From the NCBI GenBank assembly GCA_964510575.1, contig CAZECN010000014.1, positions 1-64,000 on the forward strand: DNA of 64,000 nucleotides, given 5' to 3'. The translations under genes were made by a program, and so were the position numbers. The DNA is from CALKYB01 sp964510575. GTDB lineage: Bacteria > Bdellovibrionota_C > UBA2361 > SZUA-149 > CALKYB01. Positions 49,539-58,094 of the stretch are shown here, in pieces; position 1 is the first letter of the stretch, and every line of letters begins with the position of its first letter. The notes under the pieces were generated by a model, which ran no database searches, was not told where the DNA came from, and saw only the letters and a list, made by a program, of their open reading frames with translations.

Positions 49539-50765
49539 TTATGCCAGCTTCACACACAGCGCCAAAACCTCTGCCGCCTTCTTCACGTCTTCCAAAGGAG
49601 GCCGTGTTGGAGAAATTCTAATATTGCGATCTTCAGGGTCCTCACCCTTCGGGAAAGTCGCGCCCGCTGGTGTGAGCTTCACACCAGCTTCTGCTGCAAG
49701 CTCAACTACCTTCTTAGCCTTGCCCTCAGGAACATCCAAACTGATAAAGTAACCTCCCTTTGGTTTGCTCCACTGAGCTAGCTCAGTTCCAGAAAGTTCT
49801 TTGTCCAAAGCCTCATAGACAGCATCAAACTTAGGTTTAACTAGTTTGGCATGTTCTTTCATGTGAGCTTCGAGGCCACCCTTTAATTTTTCAAAAAACT
49901 TCACCTGACGGAGCTGCTCCAGCTTATTGGGGCAAATCATCTGTGAAGTAAAAAGCTTTTGAAAATATTTTATATTAGCTTCACTGGCACCCATAAAACC
50001 AAGTCCACCCCCGGAGAAAGTTACCTTTGAAGTAGAAGAGAAGACTATCGCACGTTCAGGGCAACCCAAATCTCGACAACAGGAAAGAATGTTCTTAACT
50101 CGCTCATTATCCTTTTCAATATCGTGAATGGCGTAGGCATTGTCCCAAATAATGGTAAAATCTTTTGCCTTTGGTTGAAGATCGGCCAACTCGATGACCA
50201 CCTCATCCGAAAAAGTCATTCCCACAGGATTGTTATACTGCGGAACAGTAATCAACCCTTTAATAGAAGCATCGTTACCAACCAATTGTTGAATCTCTTT
50301 AACATCGGGCCCATTATCACCAAGCACCACTGGGATCATTTCGATTCCCAGAGATTCCAGCATTGTAAAATGTCGATCGTAGCCTGGAACTGTGCATATA
50401 AACTTCACGGACTTTCCAAACCAAGGCTCCTCTACTCCACATGCTCCACGCAGCATCAGCCAAGAGAGAACATTGTGCATCATCGACAAACTAGAATTGT
50501 TACCGACTATTGTCTGTTCAGCGGGAACTCCAATTATCGGACCAAAAACCTCCCTGGCATCTTCCAAACCGAGAACTCCGCCTGGATAGTTTCGACAATC
50601 CATCCCAGATTTAGATTTATAGCTATCCTCGCCAAGAGCAGTAATCATTTTGTTAGACAAAGCGAATTGTTCATCTGAGGGTTGTCCTCGGGTCATGTCT
50701 AAGGCTAATCCTGAAGCCTTTAACTCTTCGTAGCGTTCTCGCACATTATCATCAGTTTTTGACAT
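49539..50765 (-). CDS. Aspartate aminotransferase, type Ic (AspT-like)
   Basis: A 408-residue PLP aminotransferase of the subgroup typified by Corynebacterium glutamicum AspT and Mycobacterium AspAT. Conserved blocks are LDMTRGQPSDEQ, RNYPGG, PVPGYDRHF-like (TVPGYDRHF), VPQYNNPVG, IWDNAYAIHD and the PLP lysine in SSTSKVTFSGGG. It interconverts aspartate/2-oxoglutarate and oxaloacetate/glutamate. It is downstream of coaD with a 36-base gap. Confidence 0.9.
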   Translation of the reverse strand: MSKTDDNVRERYEELKASGLALDMTRGQPSDEQFALSNKMITALGEDSYKSKSGMDCRNYPGGVLGLEDAREVFGPIIGVPAEQTIVGNNSSLSMMHNVLSWLMLRGACGVEEPWFGKSVKFICTVPGYDRHFTMLESLGIEMIPVVLGDNGPDVKEIQQLVGNDASIKGLITVPQYNNPVGMTFSDEVVIELADLQPKAKDFTIIWDNAYAIHDIEKDNERVKNILSCCRDLGCPERAIVFSSTSKVTFSGGGLGFMGASEANIKYFQKLFTSQMICPNKLEQLRQVKFFEKLKGGLEAHMKEHAKLVKPKFDAVYEALDKELSGTELAQWSKPKGGYFISLDVPEGKAKKVVELAAEAGVKLTPAGATFPKGEDPEDRNIRISPTRPPLEDVKKAAEVLALCVKLA

Positions 50766-50801
50766 ACCTTCCCCGCTTTTAATCTTTTCCTACGCTAAAC
50801 T

Positions 50802-51299
50802 TTAACTGCCCTGCTTTTTATTCAATCGTTCCAAAACACAGCTAGGAACCAAAGCTGACACATCGCCACCAAAGCTTGAAATTTCTCGAACCATGCTAGA
50901 ACTAATGAAAGAACAATCCTTAGAAGTCATCAAAAAAACAGTTTCAACATCTTCATCCAGCTGACGGTTAGTAATTGCCATTTGGGACTCATATTCGTAA
51001 TCCGAAACAGCCCTGAGCCCTCTAATAATCACACCTGCTTTTTTCTGTTTACAAAAATCAACTAGCAATCCATCAAAGGAAGTGACCTCAAAAGCTTGAT
51101 TTTCATCCTTCAAGCACTCAGCGATTATTTCTTCCCGCTCACTAACAGAGAAAAAATTATTCTTTGCAGGGTTGTTGGCCACAGCAACGATAACTCGGTC
51201 AAAGACTCTTCCGGCTCGCCTAGTAATATCCAAGTGCCCATTTGTGAAAGGATCGAAACTTCCAGCATAAACTGCTGTAGAATGTAGTTCTTTGTTCAT
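50802..51299 (-). CDS. coaD: Phosphopantetheine adenylyltransferase
   Basis: Penultimate step of coenzyme A synthesis. The nucleotidyltransferase motif is AVYAGSFDPFTNGH, and the C-terminal motif is ISSSMVREISSFGG. It also has RGLRAVSDYEYE. The open frame reaches a TTG overlapping the rsmD stop, but the ATG at 51297-51299 gives the standard 165-residue protein with eight residues before the conserved strand. It follows rsmD, a very common pairing. Confidence 0.95.
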   Translation of the reverse strand: MNKELHSTAVYAGSFDPFTNGHLDITRRAGRVFDRVIVAVANNPAKNNFFSVSEREEIIAECLKDENQAFEVTSFDGLLVDFCKQKKAGVIIRGLRAVSDYEYESQMAITNRQLDEDVETVFLMTSKDCSFISSSMVREISSFGGDVSALVPSCVLERLNKKQGS

Positions 51300-51319
51300 C
51301 TTAGTTCTAGGTCCAGCCC

Positions 51320-51901
51320 TCAATTACTCCTAAAAAGTCTTATCCGACTTTGGCCGTAAGTTCTATCCACCAAAAGTTCAAAATTATCAATCTCCCTTGG
51401 TCCTTTAAGCCTGACTTTATCCAACTCTAGGGCTGATTCGATAACCACTAGAGCATGGTCAGCTAAACAGCTAGAAGCTTTCAGCTTGGACATTAGATCA
51501 ACAAGGTTCAACTCTGAATAAGGTGGATCAGCAAAAACCAAGGAAAACCGATTATTTTTATCGCCTTTAATACCTCCTTGCTGATGTTCTAAAAACTTAT
51601 CCACACGAGAGTGAATCACCGTAGATCCCTCTAGCTCCAACCTGTCTATGTTAGTCTGAGCAGCCTTTACCGAACCTTTATCAGAATCGACGAAAACGGC
51701 GAATTCAGCCCCTCTCGACACGGCTTCAAGGCCCAGGGAGCCACTACCGCAGAAGATATCCAAAACACTGGATTCTTCGAAAGACATTCTACTAGCAAGT
51801 ATTGAAAATAGAGCCTCCCTAACCCTATCTGTGCTGGGCCTAGCAGCACTAGGAACGTCCAAAAGTCGTCCCTTGAATATACCTCCAGTAATACGTATCA
51901 A
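51320..51901 (-). CDS. rsmD: 16S rRNA (guanine-966-N2) methyltransferase
   Basis: Methylates G966 of 16S rRNA. It starts RITGGIFKGRLL, has the RPSTDRVREALFSIL block, a SAM motif VLDIFCGSGSLGLEA and the catalytic DPPY in VFADPPYSELN. The frame is open to 51991, but a TTG at 51899-51901, preceded by GGGAG, places the start right before the conserved region and gives 193 residues, close to E. coli RsmD. Confidence 0.92.
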   Translation of the reverse strand: MIRITGGIFKGRLLDVPSAARPSTDRVREALFSILASRMSFEESSVLDIFCGSGSLGLEAVSRGAEFAVFVDSDKGSVKAAQTNIDRLELEGSTVIHSRVDKFLEHQQGGIKGDKNNRFSLVFADPPYSELNLVDLMSKLKASSCLADHALVVIESALELDKVRLKGPREIDNFELLVDRTYGQSRIRLFRSN

Positions 51902-52038
51902 GCTTGAACTCCCGAATGGGCTAAAAAGGTATGGATTTAAAACAGCGATAAGACTTTGGATGTTACTTGACAAACATACAAGGTTTATCAATTATGCGCC
52001 AGCTTGAGGCCGTCTGTAATGGTCTTGGGTTGGTTATT

Positions 52039-52114
52039 GGGGAGGTAGCTCAGTTGGTAGAGCAACGGCCTTTTAAGCCGTGGGTCGCGGGTTCGAGCCC
52101 CGCTCTCCTCACCA
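52039..52114 (+). tRNA. tRNA-Lys(TTT)
   Basis: Acceptor GGGGAGG pairs with TCTCCTC using two G-T pairs. The anticodon stem ACGGC/GCCGT has loop CTTTTAA (anticodon TTT), the T arm is GCGGG-TTCGAGC-CCCGC, and CCA is encoded at 52112-52114. It stands alone on the plus strand, divergent from rsmD. Confidence 0.97.
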
Positions 52115-52206
52115 CTTTGCCCTCAGGAGCTGCTTTGCCAGAACCTGAACAAAGCCCTCTAGAAACCACACTTAAGTTTTTTCTAATCTGTTAGAAAAGT
52201 TGAAAT

Positions 52207-52971
52207 CTAGTCGTCTGACTGACTCTTCTTCTTTCTTGTGGTTTTCTTCTTAGTATTCGACTTCTTCTTACTTGCCGCCTTCTTTGTCGTAGACTTTTCA
52301 GAGGTCTTTCTAGATTTTCTTTTAGTAGTCGATTTTTTTGCTGTTGCTTTCTTAGCTGTTGCCTTCTTAACCGGTGCTTTCTTAGCCGATGCTTTTTTAG
52401 TAGCGCCCTTTTTCGCGGTCGCCTTTTTCGCAGTTATCTCTTCTACTATCTCCTCAACAAGTTCCTCTGAAGCCGTCTTTTTAGTAGCTGCCTTCTTAGT
52501 CGTAGTTTTTTTGCTAGCAGCTTTTTTAGCTTTAGTCTTTTTGGTAGCCGCTTTTTTAGTGCTTGTTGTTACTTTCTTACTCTTCTTACAAATCTTTTTG
52601 ATTTTCTTAACTAAATCTTCAGAACTGAAAGGCTTGGCTACACAGGCTGACTTTACTGTATTTAGAGCAGCTGGAGCATGCTCAACATCTTCAGTAGTAG
52701 CAACCATCAAAAAAGGAATCTTGGCCAATTGCTCATCACTACGTATTGCCTCTAGCAAATCCAATCCTGGCATGTCAGGCATGTGCCAGTCGGCAATAAC
52801 TAGGTCTATAGTATCTTTCTTGAGAGTTTCCAAAGCCTCTTCAGCTCCACTTGCTTCAACAAAGTGGTTGAAACCTTCTTTTTTTAACGAACTGCGAAGA
52901 ATTCTTCTCATTACCTCAAAGTCATCTACCAGAAGTATCTTCATCTCTTTGGAAACAGCGCTAACGGACAT
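52207..52971 (-). CDS. CheY-like receiver fused to a histone-H1-like lysine-rich tail
   Basis: A 254-residue protein. Residues 11-125 are a complete receiver: acidic pair D16-D17, phosphoacceptor D61 (VIADWHMPDM), T92 and K113 (AKPF). From about residue 125 to the end is a low-complexity tail of KKAATKK-, KKTT- and AKKA-type units like eukaryotic histone H1 and bacterial Hc1/AlgP tails, broken by one acidic patch (EELVEEIVEEI, about 180-190). The tail should bind DNA or RNA nonspecifically. The ATG at 52969-52971 follows GAGG. It may link phosphorylation to nucleoid binding. Confidence 0.88.
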   Translation of the reverse strand: MSVSAVSKEMKILLVDDFEVMRRILRSSLKKEGFNHFVEASGAEEALETLKKDTIDLVIADWHMPDMPGLDLLEAIRSDEQLAKIPFLMVATTEDVEHAPAALNTVKSACVAKPFSSEDLVKKIKKICKKSKKVTTSTKKAATKKTKAKKAASKKTTTKKAATKKTASEELVEEIVEEITAKKATAKKGATKKASAKKAPVKKATAKKATAKKSTTKRKSRKTSEKSTTKKAASKKKSNTKKKTTRKKKSQSDD

Positions 52972-53169
52972 AATAACCTCAATAAAAAAAGCCAGTGACA
53001 CTCGTGATTTGAAGCTTGATTATCAGCTCCTCTCACACCCTAAAGATCGACACTTTGCTGTATAAAATTGAGCTAATAACGAGAAAGGATGAATTTCAAG
53101 TAACTTCGGGGATTTACGGCGCAAAAAACTGCTTTAGGGCTGCTAGCTGTATTAAAAAGCTGGGTAAGG

Positions 53170-53190
53170 TCTAAAAACTGGTTAAAACCA
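53170..53190 (-). terminator. Possible weak terminator after the CheY gene
   Basis: TGGTT-AA-AACCA (53179-53190) followed on the minus strand by GTTTTTAG. The stem is short and AT-rich. Confidence 0.35.
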
Positions 53191-53200
53191 TTAGGTCCGA

Positions 53201-53596
53201 CTAAGCCTCGAACCCAAGTCTCTTAATTTCTTCGAATAGTAGTTGCTTAGCGATGGGCTTGACCACATAACTTTCACAGCCATTTTTAAAAGCATCAATA
53301 ACAGTCTCTGAATCACCTAGGGCCGTGGTCATGATCACCTTCACCGAATCCTCCGGCTTCACCGAGTTCAGCTTTTCAAAGGCTCTGATTTTCTGCAAAA
53401 CCTCTTGCCCGCTTAACTTGGGCATCATTATATCAAGACAAAGTAACTGGTAGGCTTCACTAGTACCAAAACTTTCTTTGAAAACGGTTAAAGCTTCCTC
53501 TCCGTCAACCGCAACCTCACACTCGCCCCACTCTCCCAACATTCTAAGAAGAATTGAGCGACTGGTAAAATCATCCTCTGCAATAAGTATCTTCAT
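53201..53596 (-). CDS. Single-domain CheY-like response regulator
   Basis: A 131-residue stand-alone receiver: acidic pair in IAEDDFTSR (residues 7-9), phosphoacceptor D55 in LCLDIMMPK, switch Thr in MTTALGDSE and Lys in VVKPIAKQLL. There is no output domain. The ATG at 53594-53596 follows GGAG and is preferred over the upstream frame start at 53611. It is on the same strand as the receiver-histone fusion 230 bases downstream and just after the Mn importer genes. No kinase is in the window. Confidence 0.9.
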   Translation of the reverse strand: MKILIAEDDFTSRSILLRMLGEWGECEVAVDGEEALTVFKESFGTSEAYQLLCLDIMMPKLSGQEVLQKIRAFEKLNSVKPEDSVKVIMTTALGDSETVIDAFKNGCESYVVKPIAKQLLFEEIKRLGFEA

Positions 53597-53621
53597 GACT
53601 AACTCCAACAAGAATCAATTT

Positions 53622-54530
53622 TCAAGGTGATGTGAGAGATTGGTTTTCGACTACTTGAGATGCCATTCTAGGCCTACGGTGTTGATAAGCTACCACCAGG
53701 GACAGCAAAACTCCAGCAGCAATTGCTATAGCCGCACCAGGGGAAGCATCAAGCCAGGCTGAGGCATAAACCCCTCCAAAAGAGGCCAATACCGAAAAGA
53801 AACAGGCAATTAGTATCATGCCCAACATGCTGCTAGCCAATAGATAGCCCGAGGTTGCAGGCACAATTAGCATAGCTACCACAAGAATCGCTCCAACTGA
53901 CTCGATATTAAGGACGGTAGTAATAGAAACTGCAGCCATCACAAAATAGTTCCACCACCTGATTGAAACACCTTGCGCCCTAGCTACCACCGGATCAAAA
54001 GATGCAAACTGCACAGGCCGATAGCTAATCCAAAGTAAAAAACTATTTACTAAAGAAAGAGACAATAGGATCCAAAATGAACGAGGCCCTAGGTCTTTGC
54101 CCTGCCATTCCCAAACATCGAACGGTGCATAAGTTAACTCCCCGTAAAGAACACAATCCAAATCTAGATGAGTGTCTCCAGCATAAAAATTAAGAAGTAT
54201 TATCGAAATAGCGAAAAGAGTTGTAAAAGTAATACCAATAGCTCCATCACCATTCATAGTTTTACTGCTTCCGATCATCTCAGCAAAAAATGCCGTCAGC
54301 AAACCAGCAGCAATTGCCCCAGGGAGCATGTAAATTGGAGCCATTGATGAAGAAACTAAAAAAGCTGCCACTATGCCAAGTAAAACCGTGTGACTAATTG
54401 CATCGCCCATCATCGATTGCTTGCGAAGGACGAGCAGACTTCCTACTTGACTGCAGGTAATCCCAACTAGTGAGCCTATCAAGACAAGCCAAATATTATC
54501 TGAGAAAAAACTACTTAGACTAGTCATCAT
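53622..54530 (-). CDS. Manganese/zinc-type ABC transporter permease (second permease)
   Basis: An ABC-3 family permease of 302 residues with eight to nine membrane segments. It has GSLLVLRKQSMMGDAISHTVLLG, a typical loop with the family's conserved His, and DPVVARAQG near the middle. It starts at the ATG 54528-54530 after GGAAAG, overlapping the end of the first permease gene. Two permeases, one ATPase and one binding protein is the SitABCD/MntABCD layout known for Mn(II)/Fe(II) import. Confidence 0.9.
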   Translation of the reverse strand: MMTSLSSFFSDNIWLVLIGSLVGITCSQVGSLLVLRKQSMMGDAISHTVLLGIVAAFLVSSSMAPIYMLPGAIAAGLLTAFFAEMIGSSKTMNGDGAIGITFTTLFAISIILLNFYAGDTHLDLDCVLYGELTYAPFDVWEWQGKDLGPRSFWILLSLSLVNSFLLWISYRPVQFASFDPVVARAQGVSIRWWNYFVMAAVSITTVLNIESVGAILVVAMLIVPATSGYLLASSMLGMILIACFFSVLASFGGVYASAWLDASPGAAIAIAAGVLLSLVVAYQHRRPRMASQVVENQSLTSP

Positions 54531-55854
54531 TATTCTTTCCAGCCTTAAGCTCAGGAATGGGTTTACCATGAGGATCTAATTGAGGCTGCTTTAAACTCTC
54601 CAGTAAACCTTTTTCAATCTCTGCGTCCATTACGTGCTCAACTTCTTCAGCATCTTCGTGTACATGGTCAGCCGCAGCACTTATTTCTTCAGTAAGATAA
54701 AGCTCCCAAAGTCGGTGGAAACGAGTAAGTTCAAGGGCTCTTTCCAATCCTTTCTCAGTAAGCGTGCAACTACTACCTTCCACGGAAAGCATTCTTTGAC
54801 CACCGAGAGATGACATTAAAGACTTAGCTAGACTTGAGTCATAACCTCTTATTTCTGCCACCTGTTCAGAGGATATTAACGGAAGCTGCTCAGTCACTTC
54901 ACCTCCCAACCTAAAGACAGTTCTAAGAAAATTCTCTTCTCTAATAGACCTTCTAAGTTTTTTTCTTCCTAAGTACCTACTGACAAAACCGTTCCCTGGT
55001 GCAAAAAGACAAGAAACAGCAAAAATCATGCTAGCAATTACTACCATCCAAGGCCCTGTAGGCATGGCTGGAATTAAAAAGGAAACATTAGCCCCAAGGG
55101 CTCCAGAGACAGCTCCGAATAAAGCAGATAGGGGTAGCATCCTGTCCAGTGACTTACTCCAAAACCGAGCAGCCGCAGGTGGAATAAGAACTAAAGCTGC
55201 AACAAGCACCACTCCAGCAAGCTGCAAACCGGTTACGATAGTAACAACGAGAACTAACCAAAGTCCTGCCGAAAGCCAGCTCTGTCCTAAACCTCGAGCG
55301 TTATAATAAACAGGATCAAAAACTAAGATCTTCAGTTTTTGGAAAAAACAAAAAATAAATGCCAAACAAAGAATAGAAACTAAGGATAGAACTTTTAAAT
55401 CGGCTAATGTAATAGCCGCGGCCTTACCAAATAAAAGATTCTCTAAACCAGCTTGGGCTGCAATCGGACTTTTTTGAATCATCGTAAGTTGAAATACTCC
55501 GACGGCAAAAAAGACTGAGAGTATAATCGCCTGGATCGCATCTTGCTTGATACGTGTCTTTTTCTGAAGAAAACCAAAAACGAAGGCTGCAAAAAGGCAG
55601 CTAGAGATTGCCCCCAAATATATGACTAAAGGCCCTCGAGAGTGGAAAAGTAAAAAAGCCGTTGTAACTCCCGGAAGAGCTGAATGAGCCAGAACGTCCC
55701 CTATCAAGGACTTCTTTTGCAGGAAGGTAAAACATCCTGCCACACCAGCAGTAGCTCCAAGCAGCACCGAGCCAAGTAACACCCAAGTTGAGGCAGGATC
55801 CGAGAAAGTCCAAAACTGAAAAAGCTCCTCCAGAATAAAAATTTCTTCGCCCAA
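54520..55854 (-). CDS. ABC-3 permease fused to a DtxR/MntR-like domain
   Basis: A 444-residue protein. Residues 1-285 are an ABC-3 metal permease (GCFTFLQKKSLIGDVLAHSALPG). Residues 310-430 resemble a DtxR-family regulator: a winged-helix part (ISSEQVAEIRG, TLTEKGLERALE) and a metal/dimerisation part (RFHRLWELYLTEEI, HVHEDAEEVEHVMDAEIE). The end is Asn/Asp-rich. The start is a TTG one base after the ATPase stop. The cytoplasmic domain may gate the transporter by sensing metal, or tether DNA binding to the membrane. Confidence 0.88.
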   Translation of the reverse strand: MGEEIFILEELFQFWTFSDPASTWVLLGSVLLGATAGVAGCFTFLQKKSLIGDVLAHSALPGVTTAFLLFHSRGPLVIYLGAISSCLFAAFVFGFLQKKTRIKQDAIQAIILSVFFAVGVFQLTMIQKSPIAAQAGLENLLFGKAAAITLADLKVLSLVSILCLAFIFCFFQKLKILVFDPVYYNARGLGQSWLSAGLWLVLVVTIVTGLQLAGVVLVAALVLIPPAAARFWSKSLDRMLPLSALFGAVSGALGANVSFLIPAMPTGPWMVVIASMIFAVSCLFAPGNGFVSRYLGRKKLRRSIREENFLRTVFRLGGEVTEQLPLISSEQVAEIRGYDSSLAKSLMSSLGGQRMLSVEGSSCTLTEKGLERALELTRFHRLWELYLTEEISAAADHVHEDAEEVEHVMDAEIEKGLLESLKQPQLDPHGKPIPELKAGKNNDD

Positions 55855-55855
55855 C

Positions 55856-56635
55856 TTAGTCTTCTCGCTTTATAAACTGACGTTGCTTCAATCTCTCAGC
55901 AACTTCATTTAGGGTTCTAGGCTGACCGCTATAGGCTTTTAAAATATTTTCCTGACTCAACACCTCAGCTGCAGGTCCAAAGGCCACTTTCCTCACGTTT
56001 AAAAGTAAGGCCGTGTGAAAATATTGACTAACTGTATTCAAATCATGATGCACGCACACTACTGCAGCTCCAGAAGCCGCTAACTCTTCCAACAGGCTGA
56101 GCATTTTTTTCTCAGTGGTAATATCGATACCCGCAAAAGGTTCATCCAGGAGATAGACTTTAGCTTGCTGAGCTAATGCTCTCGCTAAAAAGACACGTTG
56201 CTGTTGACCACCTGAGAGCTGGCTAATTTGCTTAGATGCGTGATCCTCCATACCCACTTGAACCAAGGCGTTCTGCACCAACTCTCTATCTTCCTTTCCG
56301 GGTCTCTTATAGAAAGGCAACCCGGCGTATCGAGCCATCATCACGACTTCACGAACAGACACCGGGAAATCCCAGTCTACTTCTTCCCGCTGAGGAACAT
56401 AAGCCACCCCTGAGAGTTTCTCTGCTGCATCAGCTCCATCAATTTTTACGTAGCCACTTGAGAGAGGCAAGAAGCCTAAGATAGACTTAAGTAAAGTTGA
56501 TTTACCAGCTCCGTTAGGACCAACTATTGCGGTGATCTCACCAAACGAAAAATCACAATCAACTGCCCAAAGCACAGGTCGATGGGAATAGCTGACGCTT
56601 AGGTCATGAATCTCGACAGCTGGGGCATCACTCAT
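55856..56635 (-). CDS. Metal ABC transporter ATPase
   Basis: A 259-residue ATP-binding subunit: Walker A GPNGAGKSTL near residue 40, Q-loop VPQREEVDWDFP (a W-D-F-P block typical of Mn/Zn importers), signature LSGGQQQR, Walker B VYLLDEPF and switch His HHDL. It overlaps the binding-protein gene by 4 bases (ATGA). It powers the two permeases encoded downstream. Confidence 0.94.
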   Translation of the reverse strand: MSDAPAVEIHDLSVSYSHRPVLWAVDCDFSFGEITAIVGPNGAGKSTLLKSILGFLPLSSGYVKIDGADAAEKLSGVAYVPQREEVDWDFPVSVREVVMMARYAGLPFYKRPGKEDRELVQNALVQVGMEDHASKQISQLSGGQQQRVFLARALAQQAKVYLLDEPFAGIDITTEKKMLSLLEELAASGAAVVCVHHDLNTVSQYFHTALLLNVRKVAFGPAAEVLSQENILKAYSGQPRTLNEVAERLKQRQFIKRED

Positions 56636-57570
56636 TTCAGCCCACCAACAATAGTTTCGACATTGTGCTTAACCATTCCTAAGTAAGTATCAGCACCGCT
56701 ACCTTCTGGACCTAAAGCATCAGAATAAAGTGTTCCCCCAATTGCGACTTCGTGCCCTCGGGCTTTGACTGCTACCTGAAGTGACTCAATAAACTTTGCT
56801 GCCACACTAGATTCCATAAAAATGGCCTTTAGCTTTCGGTCGATTATTTTGCCGGCGAGATTCTTAACATCACGCAAACCATAGTCCGCGGAGGTACTAA
56901 TCCCCTGTAGTCCGTCAACTTCCATACCGTAGCGTTTTCCAAAGTAACGAAAGGCATCATGCGCTGTAACCAGAACTCGACTATTCTCTGGAATTAGAGC
57001 TACTTGCTCTTTGGTCCAGTTATCTATTTCAGACAGCTTTTTAAGATAAGAACTAGTCGATTCTTCAATCACCTTAGAATCTTTTGGCAAAGCAATTGCT
57101 AACCTACTTCCTACATTCTCAGCTACCAAGCTCCATAAAGTAGGATCAAACCAAAGATGAGGATCAAAAGCATTTTGATAATCTTCCGCAGCTAACAACA
57201 ACTCTTTCTTTCCAAACTCACTGGCAGCAATGACTGTTTTTCCTTTTGCTTCAAGCTTCTCAAGAATTGGTTCCAGCTTACCTTCTAAGGTAAGTCCGTG
57301 ATAAACGATAATATCCGCATCTCTTAGAAGTGAAATGTCTTTATGGGTTGGTTTGTAGACATGAGGGTCAACACCGGGTCCCATCAGAGGTTTAATATTA
57401 ACTGATTCGCCAGCAATGTTTCGCAAGAGGTCAGCCATAATCCCAGTAGTGCAAACGACCGAAGGTTTATCCTTAGCAAGCACTTCGGAAAGAGGAAGTA
57501 AGCTGAAACAAAAGGTGCTCACTAAAAAATAAAAACTATGAAGCAACTTAATATCTAAACAATTTCTCAT
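56632..57570 (-). CDS. Metal-binding periplasmic protein, Mn-type (cluster A-I)
   Basis: Solute-binding protein of about 312 residues. The ATG at 57568-57570 follows GGAGATCC and begins a signal peptide (RNCLDIKLLHSFYFLV...). The open frame reaches 57639 but would run through the operators. The ligand set appears to be His in DPHVYKPTHKD, His in DPHLWFDP, Glu in FMESSVAAK and Asp in YSDALGPEG. Glu/Asp at the last two positions is typical of Mn/Fe binders (PsaA, MntC) rather than ZnuA. It is the first gene of the importer operon. Confidence 0.9.
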   Translation of the reverse strand: MRNCLDIKLLHSFYFLVSTFCFSLLPLSEVLAKDKPSVVCTTGIMADLLRNIAGESVNIKPLMGPGVDPHVYKPTHKDISLLRDADIIVYHGLTLEGKLEPILEKLEAKGKTVIAASEFGKKELLLAAEDYQNAFDPHLWFDPTLWSLVAENVGSRLAIALPKDSKVIEESTSSYLKKLSEIDNWTKEQVALIPENSRVLVTAHDAFRYFGKRYGMEVDGLQGISTSADYGLRDVKNLAGKIIDRKLKAIFMESSVAAKFIESLQVAVKARGHEVAIGGTLYSDALGPEGSGADTYLGMVKHNVETIVGGLK

Positions 57571-57580
57571 GGGGATCTCC

Positions 57581-57609
57581 TTGACTTGCAATGTAGCCTT
57601 AGCTACATA
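57581..57609 (+). promoter_or_regulatory. Likely mntR promoter overlapping the first operator
   Basis: TTGACT (57581-57586), 17-base spacer, TACATA (57604-57609). The first inverted repeat covers the spacer and -10, so repressor binding there would block mntR transcription. Confidence 0.5.
57591..57608. promoter_or_regulatory. MntR-type operator 1
   Basis: ATGTAGC-CTTA-GCTACAT, perfect 7-bp arms. The core TAGC-N4-GCTA is that of the enterobacterial MntR box (ACATAGC-AAAG-GCTATGT). It is 20 bases upstream of the binding-protein start. Confidence 0.75.
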
Positions 57610-57610
57610 A

Positions 57611-57630
57611 ATTGTAGCAAAAGCTACAAT
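57611..57630. promoter_or_regulatory. MntR-type operator 2
   Basis: ATTGTAGC-AAAA-GCTACAAT, perfect 8-bp arms, centred 21 bases (two helical turns) from operator 1. Together the two lie between the divergent mntR and importer genes and should control both. Confidence 0.78.
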
Positions 57631-57656
57631 TATTAGCAATATTGTTTATAAAAAGA

Positions 57657-58082
57657 ATGCCTGATTCCAGAGACAAAAAGGAAGTTCGGAGTAGCGCCTT
57701 CCACGCTACAAGAGCCAGTCATCTATTGGAGTCTGCAGAGGACTATACTGAGCTGGTAGCTGACCTAATTGAAGAAAAGGGAGAAGCCAGAACTGTAGAG
57801 ATTGCTAGACAGCTTGGCATCTCTCACGTCACAGCCCTAAGAACCATCAAGAGACTTCAGCGTGAGGGATACTTATCAACCTATCCACATAAACCGGTTG
57901 AACTTACTGAGAAAGGTGCCAAGCTGGCAAAGTTCTGTAAAAAAAGACATCAGGTGATCTTGGAGTTCTTGATCGCTATTGGTGTGCCAAAACGGTTTGC
58001 AGAGATAGATGCTGAAGGAGTAGAACATCACATTAGCAAACACACTCTGCAGGCTATGAAAAAACATTTGAAAAAAATCTAA
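57657..58082 (+). CDS. mntR: Manganese-dependent transcriptional regulator MntR
   Basis: A DtxR-family repressor of about 141 residues, of the proteobacterial MntR type. Residues are recognisable as SAEDYTELVADLIEEKGEAR, HTH VEIARQLGISHVTALRTIKRL, RHQVILEFLIAIGV and the metal-site block DAEGVEHHISK. No SH3-like third domain. The ATG at 57657 is preferred over a TTG at 57642. It should repress the divergent importer when Mn is replete, through the paired operators. It is followed after 12 bases by the M29 peptidase, so the downstream genes may share its control. Confidence 0.92.
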   Translation: MPDSRDKKEVRSSAFHATRASHLLESAEDYTELVADLIEEKGEARTVEIARQLGISHVTALRTIKRLQREGYLSTYPHKPVELTEKGAKLAKFCKKRHQVILEFLIAIGVPKRFAEIDAEGVEHHISKHTLQAMKKHLKKI

Positions 58083-58094
58083 ATCAATAATGCT

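Noticed and set aside
52238..53065. 275-codon plus-strand open frame opposite the receiver-histone gene, looking like a Phe/Ala-rich membrane protein
   Set aside because: It is the antisense image of the Lys/Ala/Thr repeat; the minus-strand frame has a complete receiver domain and a good start.
57571..57639. 23-residue N-terminal extension of the metal-binding protein
   Set aside because: It would run through both operators; the ATG at 57570 has a good ribosome-binding site and starts a normal signal peptide.
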